From DASPPF01 sp032906705 (lineage in GTDB: Archaea; Thermoproteota; Nitrososphaeria; Nitrososphaerales; Gagatemarchaeaceae), in the NCBI GenBank assembly GCA_032906705.1, contig JAJTZC010000002.1, forward strand, positions 1 to 64,000: a stretch of 64,000 nt of DNA, read 5' to 3'. Position 1 is the stretch's first letter, and the number at the start of each line of letters is the position of its first letter. Under the pieces are notes generated by a model, which saw only the letters and a program-made list of their open reading frames with translations, had not been told where the DNA came from and ran no database searches. This document shows positions 57,491 to 64,000 of this stretch, in pieces. A program made the position numbers and the translations under genes.

Positions 57491-58543
57491 TTAGGCTTGT
57501 TTGGCTGTTGCAATGATGAACTCGGATATCCTCGGCACCGGGTCTTCCATCGAGTTCAGGACGCGCTTCGCTCTCCTGAAGCGGTCTTGTTTGACGCTCT
57601 CTCGTAGGAAGCGTTTCGCCAAAGCTGCGATCCTGTCCGCGTCCCTGGCCTTGGCCAAGAGGCCGACCGACCTGAGGTAGGCCTCGGTGTAGAGGGCGCC
57701 CTGAAATGCCGAGATTGCCATGACGCCCATCAATGCGGCCTCCGCGGTCATAGTGCCTCCCATTCCCACGAAGACGTCGGTCCTCTCCAGCAGGCTCCTC
57801 CCGTCGACCACCTCCTCTGGAACGATGAACCTGCTCCCGAACTCGGCCTTGACGTGCTGAAGCTGTTCCCCGTAGCGACAGAGTGCGACGAGGTTTGCGT
57901 CCGGGAACGAATCGCCCAGTTTTTTCAGGACCTGGTCGTTCCAAGTCTTGCTTTTCCCAGACATATAGGGCGCATAGCTCTCCTCAAGCCTGACCACGAG
58001 CGTCTTCCGTCTTGAAGCGAGATGCGGGACCGGGCCCCTTCTCGCCTTCCTCTTGAGCCACGCGGCCGGGTCTAGGGCGCGGTAACGGGTTATCTTCGAG
58101 CGCAGAACCCCGAACTTCGCCCAAGCGGAGTACGGTATTATCCAAGGACAAAACAGATGGTAGCTCAACGGGAGCGATAGCCGACCCGCGACCTCGGAAT
58201 GAGGCGAGTCGTTGACCGCAATGTGCTTGACGCCGAGTCCGAACGAGACCCTCGCGCAGACCCCTGAAGCCACGGACACGGAGACATCGGGACCGAAGCG
58301 CCTGATCATAGGCGCAATCTTGGCTTGTCTGCGCGTTGCCGCGGCGAGCAGCTCGGCCAAGCCCCCGCCGCCCCTCTCTCCCACGAAGACGAGCTTCAGC
58401 CCCTGCATCTTTGCGATGGGCTCCACTTCCCTGTACTTTCTCGACGTTGCGAGCACTTCGCATCCCCGTGAGCGGAGTAGTTCAATCAGCGGAGTGAAAA
58501 AGAGGATTTGCTTAGGGGTAAGTATATCCAGCCAAATTCTCAT
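57491..58543 (-). CDS. DUF354 family protein (glycosyltransferase-B / UDP-GlcNAc 2-epimerase-like fold)
   Basis: The 350-residue protein has the DUF354 opening MRIWLDILTPKQILFFTPLI, SVSVASGVCARVSFGLGVKH, DSPHSEVAGRLSLPLS, and the sugar-nucleotide-site FVGMGGTMTAEAALMGVMA. The family is found in archaeal surface-glycan loci and resembles GT-B enzymes, but its reaction is not established. The first 25 or so codons use A/T-ending codons (ATT, GAT, ATA, CTT, CCT, CAA, TTT, CTA), while the rest is G/C-ending like its neighbours, so the 5' end appears exchanged. The ATG at 58543 directly follows the stop of a LAGLIDADG endonuclease gene. Confidence 0.85.
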   Translation of the reverse strand: MRIWLDILTPKQILFFTPLIELLRSRGCEVLATSRKYREVEPIAKMQGLKLVFVGERGGGGLAELLAAATRRQAKIAPMIRRFGPDVSVSVASGVCARVSFGLGVKHIAVNDSPHSEVAGRLSLPLSYHLFCPWIIPYSAWAKFGVLRSKITRYRALDPAAWLKRKARRGPVPHLASRRKTLVVRLEESYAPYMSGKSKTWNDQVLKKLGDSFPDANLVALCRYGEQLQHVKAEFGSRFIVPEEVVDGRSLLERTDVFVGMGGTMTAEAALMGVMAISAFQGALYTEAYLRSVGLLAKARDADRIAALAKRFLRESVKQDRFRRAKRVLNSMEDPVPRISEFIIATAKQA

Positions 58544-59137
58544 TTATAGCAACCCCAAAACCTTCCTAACAATTTCCCTCGAATAACCATACTTCTTTGC
58601 TATCTTCTCCTGAGAAAGGTCGTGCGCGCGATCTGTTCTCATCTTACGTTTGACGTTACGGGGCACGGAGATTCTTCGCTGCCGAGCTAGTCTCCTCAAT
58701 GTAATGACCTTTGCCCGAGCGCCGAGTAGAAGGCCTTCGACCCTGGTATACGGCATAGACGATTCTCTCACCTTCCCCCGCCTCTTGCCAATCAGGACCT
58801 GCTCGTTAAAGACCTTCAGAGTCTCGTCGCCTGTCGCACTCCCCGTCAAGTAAGCAAGCATTGAGCGAAGTTCAACCGACTTCTTGTGTGAGAATGGAAT
58901 CATTTTTCGCGCCGCAATCACCACAGAATCGAGTTCGAAAATGAGCAATACCCAAGCGCCAGCTCCAAACGAGTACGATGTCTTGATTCCGAAGCGATGC
59001 AAGAACGAAGCTATCTCGTCCAAGAAGGGTTTGTGATTCTCGGCGAAAGTAATCTCGAAATCCAACTTGAATTTCTGGAGTCTCACCTTTACACAACCAT
59101 CGCCGTCAAAGAAGCCTGCAACATATGACCAACTCAT
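58544..59137 (-). CDS. LAGLIDADG homing endonuclease (element 1)
   Basis: About 197 residues from the ATG at 59137. The N-terminal SYVAGFFDGDGCVKVRL is a LAGLIDADG motif with catalytic Asp/Glu position (FFDGDGC), followed by LDFEITFAENHKPFLDEIA and FGIKTSYSF, the usual alpha-beta-beta core. A C-terminal region rich in Arg ends in a helix-turn-helix (SQEKIAKKYGYSREIVRKV). One LAGLIDADG motif implies a homodimer. It is not inside an intron or intein; the TAA stop (58544-58546) is immediately followed by the ATG of DUF354. Codon use is more A/T-rich than in neighbours, fitting a mobile gene. Confidence 0.88.
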   Translation of the reverse strand: MSWSYVAGFFDGDGCVKVRLQKFKLDFEITFAENHKPFLDEIASFLHRFGIKTSYSFGAGAWVLLIFELDSVVIAARKMIPFSHKKSVELRSMLAYLTGSATGDETLKVFNEQVLIGKRRGKVRESSMPYTRVEGLLLGARAKVITLRRLARQRRISVPRNVKRKMRTDRAHDLSQEKIAKKYGYSREIVRKVLGLL

Positions 59138-59169
59138 TGAGTTCGTCGCTGGACGAGGAATTCCGCCTG

Positions 59170-59219
59170 AGCGAGAAGCGCCACAATCTTGTTTTCGGCG
59201 AGTCCGTGCCAACAGAAAG
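59170..59219 (-). pseudogene. possible decayed 5' remnant of DUF354 plus left end of homing element 1
   Basis: Reverse strand 59219-59189 contains ...GGCACGGA, CTC, GCCGAAAACAA, which aligns with small indels to codons for W-L-D-I-L-T-P-K-Q of DUF354 written in the local G/C-rich codon style. Directly after it, 59188-59171 (GATTGTGGCGCTTCTCGC) resembles the junction of element 2 (61497-61514, GATTGGTCGCTTTATGCT). Short and frameshifted, so tentative. Confidence 0.4.
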
Positions 59220-59303
59220 TAGTCGCAGTTTTGATTAAAGCCACCACGCGTTTCCAGTTGCCAAAGTATAATTACGAAGTCGAAGAACGAAGGTTGGATT
59301 CGT

Positions 59304-60434
59304 TTGCCGAAGCTCAAGGTCGCAATCTATGGTCTCACGAGTGAAGGCTACCGTCTTGCTGCCAATCTTGTCGACAGGTCCCAGGTCACCATAGTCGATG
59401 AGACGCTGCAGACGGCCACTGACTTGGACCCGGCGTTCTTGAAGAAGAACCCGAACCTAGAGGAGCTGATGAACACTGAGCCTCTGCTGGGCCTGAAGCC
59501 TCTCGAGCGGGTCCTCGGCGACGCGCAGGTCGTCTTCTTCACCCCCAGGCTCAGGAGGCCAGCCGAGGAGTCGCTCATCGAGGCGGGGTCCAAGCTGAGG
59601 GACCTCTCAAAGTACCTCTCGAAGGGTGTGACTCTTGTCAACACTCTCCCGACCGGCCCCGGAGGGAACTCCGGGAACATCGTCCTAGTCGAAAAACAGT
59701 CGGGACTGAGAGTGGGCACCTCCCTCACCTACGCGTACATACCTCTCAGACCCCGAGACCCCAGGCCCGTTGTGGTCTCGGCCGCGCTGGGCAAGGAGAC
59801 GTCCCCCCTTGAAACGCTGGGCTTTGGTCAGAACTCGCAGAACGTCTTCTCCGCGGAGCTGGAATACGCATCTGCCGTGCTTCAGACCGCAATCGGGTCG
59901 GTGACCGAGATAGAGCTCGCGCGGAGGGCGAGAGAGGCCAACGTAACCTTACAGAGGGGCAAGGAGATCTTCATCGATGAGTTCGCCAAGAACCTCTACG
60001 ACCTGAAGGCGATACAGGCGAGCGAAGAGACTGGCGAATCCATCTCCTACCTTGCGGGCGCCACGCTGAAGAGCTTCGAGAACTTCGTGAGGTACGTTGT
60101 GGACGAGGCGAGAGATATCCTGAAGGAAAAGGAACTCAAGGCAAGCCGGACGAAGATCAGCCTGCTCTGGACGCTCGACCGCTACGAGATGAGGGCCGAC
60201 AGGCTTCAGATGGCAAGCAGCATCCAGCAGCGGCTGAGGGACTACGTCACCGACGTGGAGGTCGTGTCGGGCTCCAAGTCGCGGGGTGGCGCGGAGGCGC
60301 TTGACCCACTGAAGCACAACCTCGTGATTGTCTGCTCCGGCGAGGACCACGAGTTCCTGAAGCAGGCGAGGAAGGGGCTCAGGAACGTCGAGACGACAGT
60401 ATTGCTTGCAACCCCGACACTGAAGAGAGAGTGA
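59304..60434 (+). CDS. NDP-sugar-dehydrogenase-like Rossmann protein lacking the catalytic Cys
   Basis: The 376-residue protein begins like UDP-sugar 6-dehydrogenases (KVAIYGLTSEGYRLAANLVD, then VDE) and has the helical core ELEYASAVLQTAIGSVTEIE, AREANV matching the dimerisation domain with its N-E-x-A region. The family's catalytic stretch G-G-x-C-F/L-P-K-D is missing; the only Cys is near the C-terminus (LVIVCSGED). A helix-rich insertion (about 250-310) replaces it. It may be a structural or regulatory relative, or use different chemistry. It lies upstream of a Gfo/Idh gene and acetyltransferase, the usual companions of such dehydrogenases in 2,3-diacetamido-uronic acid synthesis. TTG start; TATA-like TATAATTAC near 59268. 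Confidence 0.65.
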   Translation: MPKLKVAIYGLTSEGYRLAANLVDRSQVTIVDETLQTATDLDPAFLKKNPNLEELMNTEPLLGLKPLERVLGDAQVVFFTPRLRRPAEESLIEAGSKLRDLSKYLSKGVTLVNTLPTGPGGNSGNIVLVEKQSGLRVGTSLTYAYIPLRPRDPRPVVVSAALGKETSPLETLGFGQNSQNVFSAELEYASAVLQTAIGSVTEIELARRAREANVTLQRGKEIFIDEFAKNLYDLKAIQASEETGESISYLAGATLKSFENFVRYVVDEARDILKEKELKASRTKISLLWTLDRYEMRADRLQMASSIQQRLRDYVTDVEVVSGSKSRGGAEALDPLKHNLVIVCSGEDHEFLKQARKGLRNVETTVLLATPTLKRE

Positions 60435-60443
60435 CCCGAATAA

Positions 60444-60452
60444 CCCTATATT
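60444..60452 (+). promoter_or_regulatory. TATA box of the Gfo/Idh gene
   Basis: CCCTATATT lies 28 to 36 nt before the ATG at 60480. Confidence 0.45.
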
Positions 60453-60479
60453 CTGTCGGGGGAGGGCGTTTCTCAGACC

Positions 60480-61418
60480 ATGACTAAGGTGGGAGTGGTC
60501 GGTACCGGAGGCTGGGGGAAGAACCACGTCAGGGTCCTGAACGAGCTCGAGTGCCTGGCGGCTGTCTGCGACCTGGATAAGGATAGAGTTGCCGCTTTTT
60601 CGAAGAAGTACAAAGTTCCTGGTTACTCCTCTTTGGAGGAGATGGTGAGGAAGGAGAAACTTGACGCCGTCACGGTCTGTACTCCGGCTTCGACCCACTT
60701 CGCAATCGCCACGAAGTCTCTAGAGGCCGGGTTACACACTTTAGTGGAGAAGCCGCTGGCGACGACATCTCAGGAGGCGGGCAAGCTGATCGAGACCGCG
60801 AAGAAGGCGAACAGGACGATCACCGTGGGCTTCATCGAGCGGTTCAACCCACCAATCTCGGACCTGAAAACTGCGATTTCGAAGAAGGAGATGGGAGAAC
60901 TCCTCCTCCTGGAGTTCCACAGAGAGAACAGACGAGGGGAGAACGTCTTCGACGTGGGAATTGTGAAGGATGCCTCGGTCCACGACATAGACACTGCCTG
61001 CTGGCTCTTCAACGAGGAGCCGCGATACGTCTTCGGACGGGTGGGCCAGGTCCTGGCGCCCCTCAAGAATGAGGATTTTGCTGCAATCATGCTCGGCTTT
61101 TCTGGCCAGAAGACCGCCTTCCTGATGACCAACTGGGTGACGCCGAGCAGGGTGAGAACCCTTTCGGCTGTGTTCACCGGTGGCGTTGTGGATGTTGACT
61201 TTGTGACCCAGGTGACGAGGATTCACGAGGAGGGCGGGACTCGGGTCCCGACGAACGCGTTTCGTGAGCCGCTGCTCCTCGAGCTGAAGGAGTTCATCAC
61301 TGCAATCCAGCAGAGCAGAAGGCCGCTGGTGACGGGAGAAGACGGGTTGAGAGCCACAAGGATCGCGGAGGCTGTCCTGGCTTCCAGCTCTTCGGGAACG
61401 CCCATCTATCTCGGGTGA
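60480..61418 (+). CDS. Gfo/Idh/MocA oxidoreductase, WbpB/WlbA-like
   Basis: The 312-residue NAD(P)-dependent protein shows KVGVVGTGGWGKNHVRVLNE (Rossmann), TVCTPASTHFAIATKSLEAG, the EKPLA motif (about 93-97), and DASVHDIDTACWL with the catalytic His. WbpB-type members oxidise UDP-N-acetylglucosaminuronate at C3. The following gene is a WbpD-like N-acetyltransferase and a dehydrogenase-like gene precedes, consistent with making an acetamido-uronic acid for archaeal N-glycans or exopolysaccharide. Five nt separate it from the truncated acetyltransferase start. Confidence 0.88.
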   Translation: MTKVGVVGTGGWGKNHVRVLNELECLAAVCDLDKDRVAAFSKKYKVPGYSSLEEMVRKEKLDAVTVCTPASTHFAIATKSLEAGLHTLVEKPLATTSQEAGKLIETAKKANRTITVGFIERFNPPISDLKTAISKKEMGELLLLEFHRENRRGENVFDVGIVKDASVHDIDTACWLFNEEPRYVFGRVGQVLAPLKNEDFAAIMLGFSGQKTAFLMTNWVTPSRVRTLSAVFTGGVVDVDFVTQVTRIHEEGGTRVPTNAFREPLLLELKEFITAIQQSRRPLVTGEDGLRATRIAEAVLASSSSGTPIYLG

Positions 61419-61422
61419 GCCG

Positions 61423-61494
61423 TTGAAACCAGTAAACTATGTGGCTTTGGATGCGAAGCTGGGCAAGAACGTGAAGGTCTGGAATTTCGCCTAT
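61423..61494 (+). pseudogene. original 5' end of the acetyltransferase gene, cut off by homing element 2
   Basis: The TTG at 61423 opens MKPVNYVALDAKLGKNVKVW then N-F-A-Y, a typical start of the left-handed beta-helix acetyltransferases. After TAT (61492-61494) the frame turns into unrelated sequence (GIGRFMLRSAVAS...). The same part of the protein is supplied again, with different codons, at 62192 (GKNVVIWNLSYIG). The position 4 nt after the Gfo/Idh stop is where the acetyltransferase should begin in this operon. Confidence 0.8.
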
Positions 61495-61568
61495 GGGATT
61501 GGTCGCTTTATGCTTCGTTCTGCTGTCGCATCTGATTGGCTACGTCAAAGGTTTCCCTCGAACGCAGG

Positions 61569-62195
61569 ATGCGACCAAACGAAAAAGGAAGGCGAAAGGG
61601 AAGCAGAGCCACTTGGACCGTCGAAGAGGTTCGTATCCTGAGGGAAGTCTACGCAATCGAGAACATAAGAGGTGTGCTCTCCGCGCTACCAAACAGAACA
61701 TGGTTCGCAATACAGGGCAAGGCAAGGAAATTGAAGCTTGGGCGTCCACCCAAATCGGTCATTGCGTCAACTCTGACGAATGAGGGCGACATAGGATTCT
61801 CCGCTGGGATGATCATCGCTGATGGCAGCGTAATGGAAAGATGTATTTGCACTGGAAGAAAGAGGGGCAGAATCGAAGGCGGAGGTGCCAGAAAGGAAAG
61901 ATATTACTCACTGGCTTTTGTCCAAGTCAGCATGGAAGACAAGGAATCTCTTGCTCGTGTTGCTAGCCACTGGGGAGTTGGGGTCCGCCATGACGGAATG
62001 AGTTCGGTGGGGAACGAGGTTTGGCGAGTTGTGGCCACAGGAAGGAGAGCTCTCGATCTGTTGAAGATGTTACTTCCATACCTAGCTGGAACGAAGAAGA
62101 GGCGGGCTGAGTATCTTCTCTCCAAGTACACAGAAAGGACTTCGGCACCCGTGGTTGACCGTAAGAAGTTCAAACCATTTAGTGGGATGAAATGA
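61569..62195 (+). CDS. LAGLIDADG homing endonuclease with N-terminal Myb/SANT-like domain (element 2)
   Basis: About 208 residues from ATG 61569. The N-terminal module ATWTVEEVRILREVYA, then LPNRTWFAIQGKARKLKLGR, is the small Myb/SANT-like DNA-binding unit seen in several mobile endonucleases. The LAGLIDADG helix is GFSAGMIIADGSVMER (about 76-91), followed by SLAFVQVSMEDKESLARVAS and a terminal helical part with AGTKKRRAEYLLSKYTE. Its last codons (ATG AAA TGA) overlap the ATG at 62192 of the rebuilt acetyltransferase. More A/T-rich than the flanks. Confidence 0.85.
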   Translation: MRPNEKGRRKGSRATWTVEEVRILREVYAIENIRGVLSALPNRTWFAIQGKARKLKLGRPPKSVIASTLTNEGDIGFSAGMIIADGSVMERCICTGRKRGRIEGGGARKERYYSLAFVQVSMEDKESLARVASHWGVGVRHDGMSSVGNEVWRVVATGRRALDLLKMLLPYLAGTKKRRAEYLLSKYTERTSAPVVDRKKFKPFSGMK

Positions 62196-62680
62196 GAGTC
62201 GGCAAGGGGGCCGTGATTGGTAAAGATGTCAGGGCGGGCAAGAACGTAGTGATTTGGAACTTGAGTTATATCGGTTCGAAGACGGTGATCGGTGACAACG
62301 TGAAGATAGGGTCGCTGGCCCACGTCGACTACGACGTCAGGATAGGGAACGGCACCAAGGTGGAGGGGAGCGCCTACATTCCTCCGCTCTCCAGAATCGG
62401 GAGGAACGTCTTCATAGGGCCGGCCGCGGTGCTCACCAACGACCCATATCCGCCGAGCAAGCGGTTGATTGGAGTGACGATCGAGGACGACGCCGTGATA
62501 GGGGCCAGGGCCGTAATCAGGGCTGGTGTCAGGATCGGGAAGGGGAGCGTCGTGGCCATGGGCGCGGTGGTAACTCGGGACGTGCCCCCAGGCAAGGTGG
62601 TTATGGGCGTCCCGGCGCGAGTCGTCTACACAAGGAAGGAGTTCGACGCTAAGATGAAGAAGTGGGAGGCCGGGCTCTAG
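62192..62680 (+). CDS. hexapeptide-repeat N-acetyltransferase (WbpD/WbbJ-like)
   Basis: The 162-residue left-handed beta-helix protein has hexapeptide turns IGKDVRAGKNVVIWNLSYIG, IGDNVKIGSLAHVDYDVRIG, SAYIPPLSRIGRNVFIGPAA, the extended loop with LTNDPYPPSK, and IGARAVIRAGVRIGKGSVVA. WbpD-type members acetylate the 3-amino group of UDP-2-acetamido-3-amino-uronate. The first 32 or so codons (ATT GGT AAA GAT ... TTG AGT TAT ATC GGT) are A/T-ending unlike the rest, and they duplicate the remnant at 61423-61494, so the functional gene appears to be a hybrid with a 5' end delivered by the homing element. Confidence 0.88.
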   Translation: MRVGKGAVIGKDVRAGKNVVIWNLSYIGSKTVIGDNVKIGSLAHVDYDVRIGNGTKVEGSAYIPPLSRIGRNVFIGPAAVLTNDPYPPSKRLIGVTIEDDAVIGARAVIRAGVRIGKGSVVAMGAVVTRDVPPGKVVMGVPARVVYTRKEFDAKMKKWEAGL

Positions 62681-62903
62681 CCTTGGACCTCGCGTAGAGC
62701 CCCGTGATAGAGGCTATTACGGCGAACCAAAGGACGCCAAGCCCGAAGGTCAGCGATAGCTTCAGCAGCGCGACCGCGGTGAAGACGCCCACGCTGTGGA
62801 TTGGCGGCCCTAGGGGTATGATCACACCGAAGAACAGGTAAGTCTCGAGGAGTATCAGGAACCAGGCGACCACGGAGATTCCTATCAGCGGAGCGAGTCT
62901 CAA
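62649..62903 (-). CDS. small two-helix membrane protein
   Basis: 84 residues, two hydrophobic helices (about 8-28, ISVVAWFLILLETYLFFGVI; about 40-68, FTAVALLKLSLTFGLGVLWF) and a basic C-terminus. It starts at a TTG 1 nt after the GPT gene ends and is probably co-transcribed. Its 3' end overlaps the convergent acetyltransferase by 32 nt. Family unknown. Confidence 0.6.
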   Translation of the reverse strand: MRLAPLIGISVVAWFLILLETYLFFGVIIPLGPPIHSVGVFTAVALLKLSLTFGLGVLWFAVIASITGLYARSKARARPPTSSS

Positions 62904-62904
62904 T

Positions 62905-63936
62905 TCAGTGTACCCAGGTGAGTACCGAAGTTAGGATTGAAAGTAGGCAGGCCACTGCAGTGAGCTGGATGATGTTCTTTACCAGTTCCTTTTCTGAGAG
63001 GGGCCCGGATAGGAGTATCAGCCTGACGAGAGTTGACGGTGCTGATGGTTCCTCGGAAGCGTGCAACAGGCCGTCTCCTGTCATGTAGGTGGGTCTAGCG
63101 CCCATCTTCCTTCTCTCGACGAAGCCTCGGAGGCTGGAGAGGATGTAGAAGGAATTCAGGATGGAGGGCAGAATAGCAATTATGGCAGCGACCTCCACGC
63201 CACCCGTGATCGCGTTGGCGGCGAACAAGGAGCCGAAGACGAGGCTGCCGCTGTTTCCGTCGAAGGCGCGGGAAGGGTGCCTGTTGAATACGTGGAAGCC
63301 AGCAGCTACCGCCAGGAGCGGGAGGGCGGCTGCGGCGCGGGCAAGCGAGAAACCCGGGGTCGCGTACGCGTGCAGCAGGACGCCGACAGTGAGTGCCAGA
63401 GACGCCAGGAAAGCGAAACTTGAGATTTCGCCATTGAACGAGTCCATCATGTTGAACGCGTTCGCGACAACGGGGAAGGCCGCGACAACGAGCAGGGTGT
63501 AGATTGAGAAGTGCTCGCCTGTCGCGCCGAGGATCGGGAAGAACAGCCTCGGTTCGTAGAGGTTGGGCTGGTAGATTACGGAGATGAGGAGGGGAGAAGA
63601 CGCCAAAATGAGGAGTAGCGGCTTGGTCCGGGCACCCAAGATGAGAATGTCGTCGTAAAGCCCCACTGCGAAGGCCACAATAGCCGTGCCCAAGATTGCG
63701 ATCGGCACTAGTGTGCCGAACGTCAGATATGCCACTACCTCGCCAGCGGCAGCCGCGACAAAAATCACCGGACCAACAGGGGAGGGAACCTTGGTCCGTG
63801 GTTGCTTGTGAACGTCGTCGACCACCCTGCCATTCCGTGCGAGGAAACGAAGATATGGCGGCATGCCCAAGAGGATGAAGAGAAGAGGGACGGCGAAGGA
63901 GAGAGTGAGGATCACCAAGTCCGTCCCGGAGAACAA
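62905..63936 (-). CDS. UDP-GlcNAc:lipid-phosphate GlcNAc-1-phosphate transferase (GPT/MraY family, AglH/Alg7-like)
   Basis: The 343-residue polytopic enzyme carries the family active-site motifs: VVDDVHK (first Asp pair), VGLYDDILILG, ANAFNMMDSFNGE and the nucleotide loop RAFDGNSGSLVFG. About ten membrane helices. It transfers GlcNAc-1-phosphate or a related sugar phosphate to the dolichol-phosphate carrier, starting N-glycan or surface-polymer assembly. Leaderless: the TATA box at 63961-63970 is 25 to 34 nt ahead of the ATG. Together with the genes at 57.5-62.7 kb it defines a glycan locus. Confidence 0.9.
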   Translation of the reverse strand: MFSGTDLVILTLSFAVPLLFILLGMPPYLRFLARNGRVVDDVHKQPRTKVPSPVGPVIFVAAAAGEVVAYLTFGTLVPIAILGTAIVAFAVGLYDDILILGARTKPLLLILASSPLLISVIYQPNLYEPRLFFPILGATGEHFSIYTLLVVAAFPVVANAFNMMDSFNGEISSFAFLASLALTVGVLLHAYATPGFSLARAAAALPLLAVAAGFHVFNRHPSRAFDGNSGSLVFGSLFAANAITGGVEVAAIIAILPSILNSFYILSSLRGFVERRKMGARPTYMTGDGLLHASEEPSAPSTLVRLILLSGPLSEKELVKNIIQLTAVACLLSILTSVLTWVH

Positions 63937-63960
63937 ACTCTTCGACCCGAGGGGGTTTTC

Positions 63961-63970
63961 TACTTAAACC
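63961..63970 (-). promoter_or_regulatory. TATA box of the GPT gene
   Basis: Reverse strand GGTTTAAGTA, about 25 nt upstream of the ATG at 63936. Confidence 0.5.
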
Positions 63971-64000
63971 GTTTCGGGTTTTGATGGCTGTCCTTCACTC

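Noticed and set aside
58544..62195. The two LAGLIDADG genes as intron or intein endonucleases
   Set aside because: No group I intron or archaeal bulge-helix-bulge context in a stable RNA and no splicing-domain residues; both are free-standing frames with their own starts that end exactly at a host gene ATG.
1..64000. CRISPR array or cas genes
   Set aside because: The only regular repeats are the tRNA-Asn-derived copies, whose spacing (about 0.6 to 5 kb) and gene content do not fit a CRISPR array; no Cas motifs seen.

Overview
The window is archaeal chromosome. The evidence is topoisomerase VI (both subunits), RIO1 kinase, a KH-domain ribosome-biogenesis protein, aIF2-beta, DUF424, archaeal-type methionyl-tRNA synthetase, a GlcNAc-1-phosphate transferase of the dolichol/N-glycan type, TATA-box promoters about 25 to 30 nt ahead of start codons (mostly leaderless genes), and a tRNA with two introns, one of them in the D-loop. 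DnaK/DnaJ/GrpE together with an FtsZ/tubulin-like protein and multi-intron tRNAs point to the TACK side, most likely a heterotrophic Nitrososphaeria (Thaumarchaeota)-like or related lineage. Oxygen use is suggested by an NDH-2 and a gentisate-dioxygenase-like bicupin. The lineage call is inference.

Layout. (1) 1-10.6 kb is accessory DNA. A tRNA-Asn gene is followed by at least five same-strand copies of its own 3' end (1898, 2549, 3975, 8524, 9153). These partition unrelated gene units: a cyclase-hydrolase fusion, an AbrB/RelE toxin-antitoxin pair, a MOSC protein bracketed by a 263-bp direct repeat, a longer block (SRPBCC, OsmC, a frameshifted Lrp-type regulator, CHRD protein, HTH), and a second toxin-antitoxin pair with a nonsense-mutated toxin. 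No integrase is visible. (2) 9.3-25 kb holds an NDH-2, a membrane-anchored nuclease-like protein, and a probable catabolic region: MetE-like protein, two paralogous HAD proteins, FAH-type hydrolase, ACMSD-like amidohydrolase, cyclase-family hydrolase, a split PEP-synthase-like pair laid out like phenylphosphate synthase, a gentisate-dioxygenase-like bicupin and a TauE-type exporter. A DEAD-box helicase lies among them. (3) 25-51 kb is core genome: inositol-phosphate synthase, AlkD, Top6A/B, KH/RIO1, GrpE-DnaK-DnaJ, aIF2-beta, an S-adenosylmethionine by-product salvage operon (MTA phosphorylase, APT, second phosphorylase, AHCY), MetG, an FtsZ-like protein, split glycine decarboxylase, TrxR, AmrS, a ZIP transporter and a phosphodiesterase. 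A 100-N scaffold gap at 35633-35732 is flanked by a 55-nt duplicated sequence. (4) 51.6-57.4 kb is a complete dipeptide/oligopeptide ABC operon, then tRNA-Gln. (5) 57.5-64 kb is a surface-glycan locus: DUF354, NDP-sugar-dehydrogenase-like, Gfo/Idh, hexapeptide acetyltransferase and GPT.

The most striking observation is in region 5. Two LAGLIDADG endonuclease genes sit at the 5' ends of DUF354 and of the acetyltransferase. In both, the endonuclease stop codon touches the ATG of a host gene whose first codons look exchanged. A disrupted remnant of the old 5' end lies on the far side of the endonuclease (clear for the acetyltransferase, decayed for DUF354). This resembles the yeast WHO elements, which break a gene and restore it with a carried, cleavage-resistant copy of the missing part.
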